Of a DNA stretch of 64,000 nt, positions 57,421 through 64,000 are shown piece after piece. Position numbers and translations under genes: made by a program. Numbering within the stretch: the stretch's first letter is position 1; every line of letters starts with the position of its first letter. The notes under the pieces are model-generated. The model had not been told where the DNA came from. It worked only from the letters and a program-made list of their open reading frames with translations, and ran no database searches. The stretch spans positions 1,995,935 through 2,059,934 of the forward strand of contig NC_012876.2 in NCBI RefSeq assembly GCF_000003195.3. Direction: 5' to 3'. Origin of the DNA: Sorghum bicolor. Lineage: Eukaryota; Streptophyta; Magnoliopsida; Poales; Poaceae.

Positions 57421-57423
57421 TAA

Positions 57424-58235
57424 GCATGGGTCGAAGCATTTCAAGTTTGACCAAATTTATATGATAGCATAATAACATTTATGATACCATCTAAGTATTA
57501 TTAGGTTTTTCGTTAGTTATATTTTTATAGTAATGTCTATTTGATGTCATAAATTTTTTCTATTTTTCATTGGTCAAACTTGAGATGCTTTGATTTTTCA
57601 AGATTATTGGAATGACTTATAAATTGGGATTGAGGGAGTAACTAAATTATTTAAAAGAGCACATTTTGGCTCTAAAATTATATTACAAATAGAGAAGCAA
57701 TTCTTGTCGAATCTCCACGATAATCTAGTTGTGTGTGTTTTATCCGTTTTGTTGTCTATGAGAGCGATTTTCACAAGAATCTAAAATTGGGAGCCCTTAC
57801 AAACCGCCTCTCAAAAAAAAACAACTTTGCTCTAGTGGCACTACTATCCCGAATATGCATGTGACGCCTAGACACTCTTTTCATCTAATCCATAACTCGC
57901 CCTTTTTAGCATAGTTTGTCCCCTCATTTTAATAACCAATGAAAGTACTGAGTCTAGAACTTACACATTTGTGCATGGTAGACATCGGTTTTGTGTTTTC
58001 TCCACGGGCATGCAATAGCAAAAACGTTAGTTGCATAAGTTCTGGGCTAAATCCTGATTATTGGTTTGGTTTTGCTAACACATAAAATGGTCACGAGTGG
58101 ATGCAATGTGTTGGTCACACCCACACCGCTCGCTGCTGACTGGTTTTTGCCACGGGCGCCAAGTACAGAGATCTCGGTAACGAATCAGACACAGGTTATC
58201 TAAATTATACTAAACTTTGTACACTCCGTACGTGC
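57424..58235. other. Spacer with a mariner-like relic
   Basis: 57430-57640 has inverted segments (tttcaagtttgacc ... ggtcaaacttgagatgc) and ends tgagggagtaa, like one end of a worn Stowaway/mariner element. Nothing is recognised in the rest. Confidence 0.4.
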
Positions 58236-58237
58236 AA

Positions 58238-58309
58238 GCGTTTGTAGTCCAACGGTTAGGATAATTGCCTTCCAAGCAATAGACCCGGGTTCGACTCCCG
58301 GCAAACGCA
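58238..58309 (+). tRNA. tRNA-Gly(UCC): tRNA-Gly (anticodon UCC), second copy
   Basis: Identical in all 72 positions to the gene at 54139, with its own upstream CAA and a terminal T-run. The flanks differ except for a few bases at each edge. The two genes lie on the same strand either side of eIF3g. Confidence 0.97.
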
Positions 58310-58585
58310 TTTTTTTTCCTGTGCTACATCTATTTCATTTTTTTTTGTCGAATTGTAAGCAGGGCAGACAGGTTTGAGTACCCAGCATTCCCGAACACGT
58401 ACAGCCGTACAGGTGCGGCGCAACTGGGAGTACTAGATCACACACTCACGCGTGCTCCGTTCCATGGTCCATCTCGCCGCCGGCCGGCCGGCCGCGTGGT
58501 GCTGCCGGAGACGACACAGCACACGCGACGACTTGGTTGGCTGCAGGACCACGCGCCCTTGCTGTACCGATCTACTAGCAACACC

Positions 58586-58779
58586 GATCATCGATGAATC
58601 TTTACGTATGCATGGAGTATTAAATATAGATAAAAATAAAAATTAATTGTACAGTTTGGTTGGAATTGACGAGACGAATCTTTTGAACTTAGTTAGTATA
58701 TAATTAGATAATATTTGTCAAATACGAACGAAAGTGCTACTATTCCTATTTTACAAATTTTTTGGAAGTAAATAAGGCC
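58586..58779. mobile_element. Partial GGCCTTGTTTAG-family MITE
   Basis: The interior and right end (gtaaataaggcc) are present; the left end is missing. Confidence 0.5.
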
Positions 58780-59275
58780 AGGTGTGCATGTATATATATA
58801 TATTATGTGTAGCTAGTACTCGATCCATCTTGGCGCGCGGCCGGCACCCCGGCGTGATCTTGCATGGCGGCGGCCGGGAAGAGACGACGAGGTGGAGGAG
58901 CTGATGTGTGCAGTGGCGCGCATCCAGAAGCGATGCAAAAAGGAAAGGAAAAATAGTAAAAGAATGCTAAAAATACTACGATAGATCAGTGTCGAATAAG
59001 ACTAAACATCTAGATTTTAAACTATTTTAGACTAGCGATGAAAAAAAAATGTTCTTAGCAATTTTGGACTCTAGCCCCCCGGACGAGGCAGCAGCTAGCA
59101 GACATGCAGCCGCCTGATGAGCTGTTGTTCGCGTCGCCGATCGATCGCCCATGCTGTGGCTGTGGCTGTGGGTGCGTGGTGTGTCGATTAGCTTCATCAG
59201 GTGTCCCCCGCTCTGCCGGTCTCACCACACGATGACACGACCATATTCTCTTCAGGTTCTATTGAGGCTGAGCTT
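58780..59275. other. Spacer, no gene seen
   Basis: Mixed composition with a short TA repeat at about 58791-58804. No supported gene. Confidence 0.3.
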
Positions 59276-59278
59276 GGA

Positions 59279-59519
59279 TCTTGTTTAGTTGTGAAAAGTT
59301 TTTAGATTTTGGTACTATAGCACTTTCGTTTGTTTGTAACAAATATTATCTAATCATAAACTAATTAGGATTAAAAGATTCATCTCACGATTTATATGCA
59401 AACTGTTTAATTAGTTTTTATTTTCGTCTATATTTAATGCTTCACGTATGTGCCGCAAGATTCGATGTGACGGAAAATCTTGAAATTTTTTTGGTTTTAG
59501 GTTTGAACTAAACAAGGCC
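59279..59519. mobile_element. GGCCTTGTTTAG-family MITE, one worn end
   Basis: The left end reads ggatcttgtttag and the right end is intact, ctaaacaaggcc. The interior shares the family's actatagcactttcg and attcgatgtgacgg motifs. Confidence 0.6.
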
Positions 59520-61076
59520 TTGCTCTTAGATCAGGGTAGGTCGGCCGGGGTTGAATTTTTCCGGACCCTGCTCCGGAGGCGGTCGATCTACGCTGCATAT
59601 CTGACTCGATCCACCATTGTTGGCGCGGTAGGTAGGTATACGCGACCGAATGATTGAACCACATGCATGCCTGTCCAAGTTGCATTGCATATATGCATGC
59701 CCAACAATGCATGCAGGTGTTGCTTGGCGCCTCTGCATATGCATGCGGATGCAGAACACGTCGTCGCCAGGTGCGGTTGCCCATGCGGCCGTGTCGTCCC
59801 TGTGCCCCCGGCAGCATTCTTCGCCTCGCACGCACACGATCGAGCCTGGCCGACGATCGTATCACCTGGTCTGGCTGGCCTGGGGGCGACGGCGACCCTG
59901 TTGTGGTCCGGAAAATATATAATCTGGTCCAGACGTCCAGTGGATGCCGGCGGTGTACAGTTGCGGCAGCAAGTTGACTGCCTACAAGAACAGTCAAGCC
60001 TGAGCGTATGCGGTTTTAGAGAAAGTTAATAATACAGTCCACTTCCTATCTGTAAGTTTTTTTTGCAGGTTTTTTCCAGCCCACCATATAATAGTTAGCT
60101 ATTCACTATTAATACATAGTTCACTTATCTCTCACACAAAATTTCTTGGTTCGTGTGACTAAGCTGGTTGTAAGCTTACTGCCTGCTTTTCTTCCACCTT
60201 AGCATTTAGCCAGCTTACAGCCTACTATAATACTCGCTCTTATAGTTTTTTCCTCATGCTTTTTCACTCACCAAGAATAACAGAAAGCCAGAGAATACAA
60301 CAATGTATTTAGATCATCTAATCCATATAGCTAGACCCTACAACAGTGGACAATAGTTACAACAAATCTCACAATGTTCGGTCTACAGCAAGAAATAAAC
60401 TGTGCCCATCAATAGTCAGCTTGAATTTATTAGCCGAATCTGTCAGCCACTTAGCAGTGCTCATAATAAATCAGCTAACAGTACTATCTGTCATGGATTA
60501 TCAGCTAAACAAACAAGAGAAAAAATAGTTTACAGGCCATAGTGTTATATGTGGTGGGTGACTTTTGTTATTGTTTCACCATGGACTATACTCATGAAAT
60601 ATTTCAGGTAGGCTATAAGAAATACTTTAATCCTTATGGGTTACTAAAAAAACATTGGTGTAGCTTAACCTTTTTACAGTAGGACAATAAAAACGCCTAT
60701 TCTCTTTACAACCATTTCGTGAACTCATATTTCACAGAGCTTCACCAAAAGCTTTTTTTAAAAGAAAACTCCTATATCAAAGAAGAGGCCTTATTAATTT
60801 CTCTAGTGTGGCATGTATGCCAGTCTTGCTTGACGCCGACTCACGTCAACCACCGTACCGGTTCACTTTTCCAGATATTTTGCCGGTTTCATCAAAGCAG
60901 GGGACAGGTAGCTAGTATACGTATATACGGAGTATGTGTGTTCCCGTCGGAGATCCATGGTGTGCTCCAACTTTCATCTTCTTCTAGTCACAAAAAATAT
61001 ATACCTCCGTCACCTGAGTGAGTAGCTAAATATTGTTACTCCTTTTTACTGGGATTTTTCTAGGATAGTTAGTCGA

Positions 61077-61122
<46 letters not shown>

Positions 61123-62150
61123 CATCCATCTCTAAATAAATCAATTACTAGAGTTGTCTCATGTTATTTTTTAAAGTTCAACAAAATTTATAGATGAGCT
61201 CTACTTCTACAATCATGCATCCATGGTTGCATTGGTTCGATATGATTATCGCGCCGCCGCCGCCGTACCTCTCCATATGATGTCTTTCGATCCGGACGAG
61301 GACGACGACCTTGCAATTTGCATTTGGGACGAAAAGTGTTTTAAAGCAACTTGGACAAAGCTTGCACTGGCGATGGCGAATTATTGGCGAAGGCTAGTAG
61401 GCTGCGATTGTGAATAATCCGTGAATGAAATAGACGAGCAGATGCGCTTTATTGTTTGACGGCCCACGCAGACGGCGACGCTTTCCTTCCCGGCCCGGCC
61501 CATCATCATGCAGCGATGATGCGCCAGCCCGCTCGCCAGGGACACATTCGTCCCTTGCTCAGGCACCTCCAACCGGGCCAGCCCATTCATCCTCACAGTC
61601 GAGTCGACCTACACTTGGCCCAAGTTTCTGGGACACCGTTCATCCTCACAGTTGTGTTGCTTGTTGTTGTAAGCTGCTCACCCAGATTTATTCTATGATT
61701 TATTGGTGTCATCCCTTTTTTAGTAATAGACAATGTCTGTGATAACTATATAAATCTCGAGATCTGTCGGCTGGGATGCTTACTGATAGCAGGGTTAGCG
61801 TACACATATTCATATGGGTGAATATACGTGCGTGTTATCGACGTCTGTGTTGTACTATGTAATTCTAAAAAAACTAGTTTGAATGTTCGGTTGGCCGCTA
61901 AATTATTCCTCTGCAAGGTGACAGATCTTACAACATCATCTCTAATAAACCTGCATGATTTAGAGTATCTCTAAAAATTCCTTAAAATACAATTTAGTGA
62001 GTGAACAAAAAAAAAATCAGTGAGCATCTCTTGAATTTCTGTTCATGCTAGCGGCTAAACAGCCAAGAACTTGACCGGTGAGGGATAGGGATAGGGATAG
62101 GTGACCCGTGACTTCCCCAACGGCACGGCATCGCTATTTGAACCTCTACT
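59520..62150. other. Long spacer upstream of the adenylate kinase gene
   Basis: No gene is supported. Overlapping open frames at 59497-60029 and 61223-61742 occur on both strands without recognisable domains. 60050-60520 is A/T-rich with several short inverted segments and may hold MITE remains. Confidence 0.3.
61078..61119. repeat. (TA)n microsatellite
   Basis: About 21 TA units. Confidence 0.9.
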
Positions 62151-62639
62151 TGCTCTTTATTAAAAGCGGTGTAGAATTAGAATCTCCTTTTTCCCCTCAC
62201 AAAAAAAGCAGAGAAAAAGATACAACCTAAATCCACTTCATCGCAAAAAGCGAACTTGGAAACATTTGAGACGCATGAAATGACACAGGTTCAAATCTCG
62301 CGCGAAACCCGTCCAAATCTCGCGCGAAGTCCCACCAATTTTGCAGCCGTGGCAGCGTGGATCTCAAAGCACCCGTATCGATTCGGCCCGGCCCAGCCCG
62401 CCTCGAGAACGCGGATCTCGAGAGGCCTTTTCCCTGTTCCTCTCGTCCTCTCGTCTCCGCCACCAAACGGAAACGCGGCAGCCACACGCCCGCCCATGGC
62501 CCACACCACAGAGAGAGAGAGCAGCGCGACCGCGACCGCGACCTCGCCTCGCTTCCACCTTTCCCGCAGCTCCAAATAAATTTTTCCACCCGGCACCGCA
62601 CGGCCCTCCTCCGCCTCCGCCCCCACCACCACCACGCGC

Positions 62640-62700
62640 CCGCCCGCCCGCCCGCCTCCAAAACCCTACGCCCCGCAAACCCTAGCCGCCGCCGCCGCCG
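62640..62700 (+). promoter_or_regulatory. Leader of the adenylate kinase gene
   Basis: Two AAACCCTA/AAACCCTAC telo-box-like motifs at about 62661 and 62680 lie in a GC-rich leader just above the start. Confidence 0.45.
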
Positions 62701-62712
62701 CCGTTGCCAGAA

Positions 62713-63060
62713 ATGGCCGGCCTCCTGCGGCTCGCCGCGGCCCGATCCGCGTCGCGGCTCGCCCCCGGCCGCGGCCCACACCGGAGGCTAGCGGCGGCAG
62801 CGATGGAGGAGTGCTGGTCGGACTGGGAGGACGAGGACGAGGAGGAGGCGGCCCGCCGCGCGCGCGCCTCGGCGCCGGCGCCGGGGCTCGACCCCGCCGG
62901 TGGCGGGCCAGGGGGCGTGCAGTGGGTCGTCATGGGCCGCCCGGGCCCGCAGAAGCACGCCCACGCCGCGCGCCTCGCCGAGGTGCTCGCCGTGCCTTAC
63001 ATCTCCATGGGCACGCTCGTCAGGCAGGAGCTCAGCCCCGCCTCGCACCTCTACAGGAAG
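62713..63060 (+). CDS. Adenylate kinase-like protein, first exon (partial)
   Basis: The 116-codon first exon is GC-rich and ends at the donor AGGAAG-GTGGGT (63060/63061). The rest lies beyond the window, behind an intron of more than 900 bp. Residues 1-30 are Arg/Ala-rich, like a mitochondrial or plastid transit peptide, and an acidic patch follows (residues 32-47). From residue 68 the protein matches the plant organellar adenylate kinase 6/7 type: VQWVVMGRPGPQKH, RLAEVLAVPYISMGTLVRQEL. Adenylate kinases interconvert ATP, AMP and ADP. The P-loop (75-82) reads GRPGPQKH, not the usual GxPGxGKG. I chose the ATG at 62713; an extension upstream has only TTG. Confidence 0.8.
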
Positions 63061-63932
63061 GTGGGTAACGTTCGGTCCGACCTCCGTCTTCTCCGGCTCT
63101 CCGCTCGGAGATTTACACGCCCGGCGATTCCCCCCGCCCCCTCTTTGCCTGCGCCCCAATCGCTGCGGAGCTGAGTTGGTCTGTTGATTCCTCGAGTGAT
63201 TGTGCGATCCCGAGGGTCCTGGTCGTCGTAGTTTCGATCAAGCCGTTTTTTTTTGTCCCAAGCCGCGTTTTTTAGCAGGAGGATCCTTTTCTTTGGGGTA
63301 TTTGCTTGATTTCTCGCAGAGCTGCTTGTGTTTCTTATGGAAGCAATTTCGCGCATCAATTCCCAGGAGTCTGGGATTCTAGTCTTCTCGCCGCCTTTTT
63401 TTGGGCCCTTCTGGAAATTTCTCGTGACACACCTGTGCACTATTTTGATCGTCTGAGATATTTGTCTCAGCTCCTGCAAAGCCACAAGATATTCTTCGGC
63501 CCAGTTAATTGTACTGAATATATTTCCCTTATTATTCCCCACGAAGTATTTTGCAAAATCAAGCATTTTCTTAGTTGTGGGCCGCAATGGTGCCAGGAGA
63601 AGAGCGTGCTAGCCATGTCTTTGTGGACGGCTGCGGGGGCAGCCCCGTAATTTGTCTTGTGTCCACACAATGTTGGGGCAATTTTGGGATTTAGCATGTT
63701 TAGGGTTTCACACTGGAAGTTTGGAAAATTCCATCCTGCCGTCCTGTGGCGGCTGCAGACAGCATATGCAGCTTTCCCAGTTGGCACTCATGTCTGTTTC
63801 CTACTGTGCACATTTCGTTGAACTGTTTGCACAAGCTTCAGGGAACAGACATGAGCATATATTTACCTAATATTTCTTGAATACACTGAAAACGTCAAAG
63901 TTTATCTTTATGGGTTCGTTGAAGTGGGCTAA
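63061..63932 (+). other. First intron of the adenylate kinase gene
   Basis: T-rich sequence without a recognisable second exon. Consistent with a long first intron. Confidence 0.55.
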
Positions 63933-64000
63933 GGCCTTGTTTAGATGCACCCAAAAACCCAAAACTTTACAAGATTCTCCATCACATCGAATTTTGCAGC
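63933..64000. mobile_element. GGCCTTGTTTAG-family MITE, cut by window edge
   Basis: Starts GGCCTTGTTTAG after TAA and continues with family-like text (catcacatcgaatttt). The other end is outside the window, within the intron. Confidence 0.65.

Noticed and set aside
61223..61742. Short plus-strand frames (64-96 codons), one with an acidic PDEDDD stretch
   Set aside because: They are isolated, overlapping and without any recognisable family.
62227..62791. Frames of 100-184 codons on both strands in the adenylate kinase upstream region
   Set aside because: High GC removes stop codons in all frames; the residues are low-complexity Arg/Pro/Gly.

Overview
The window looks like nuclear DNA of a grass, most likely an Andropogoneae species such as sorghum. 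The reasons are spliced GC-rich genes with GT-AG introns and AAACCCTA/GGCCCA-type promoters, short-LTR Copia, LTR, CACTA, hAT and LINE elements, and many small elements ending in GGCCTTGTTTAG. The species call is inference. There is no bacterial operon structure.

From about 0.5 to 51.3 kb the window is a tandem array of DUF241-family genes, all on the minus strand. I count 13 copies. Eight are intact at 231-234 aa (copies 3, 4, 5, 6, 7, 8, 10 and 12). Two carry a single lesion: copy 9 has an in-frame stop and copy 13 a 1-nt deletion. Three are decayed (copies 1, 2 and 11). The basic unit is about 2.3 kb. Each gene has a TATA box 92-111 bp above its ATG and a conserved block just beyond the stop. 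Longer spacings are explained by insertions, and paralogous units act as empty-site controls. These insertions are: a 2.8-kb non-autonomous LTR element (17646-20460, TSD CTTGG); a full-length broken Copia element (23356-28618, TSD GGAGT); a hAT-like element (32405-33071, 8-bp TSD); a truncated LINE (38615-39946); a 4.9-kb CACTA element (45763-50705, TSD CTC); and several MITEs. Two ordinary genes sit inside the array: an importin beta-1 gene (33.7-37.0 kb, plus strand) with no visible start codon, and an intronless tau-class glutathione S-transferase (43.2 kb).

To the right of the array the window is single-copy: a SAUR gene (53.0 kb), eIF3g (55.5-57.1 kb, minus strand) between two identical tRNA-Gly(UCC) genes, and the first exon of a mitochondrial/plastid adenylate kinase-like gene (62.7 kb) that runs off the right edge.

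The most interesting unexplained signal is a short exon-like block repeated between the DUF241 genes in eight units. It has a pyrimidine tract plus CAG in front and usually GTAAG behind, and an acceptor-like site recurs in the 5' leaders of the genes. This suggests a distal, alternatively spliced leader for the family. A second signal is the conserved 3' block with a TACAAA-ATTG-TTTGTA hairpin after nearly every copy.
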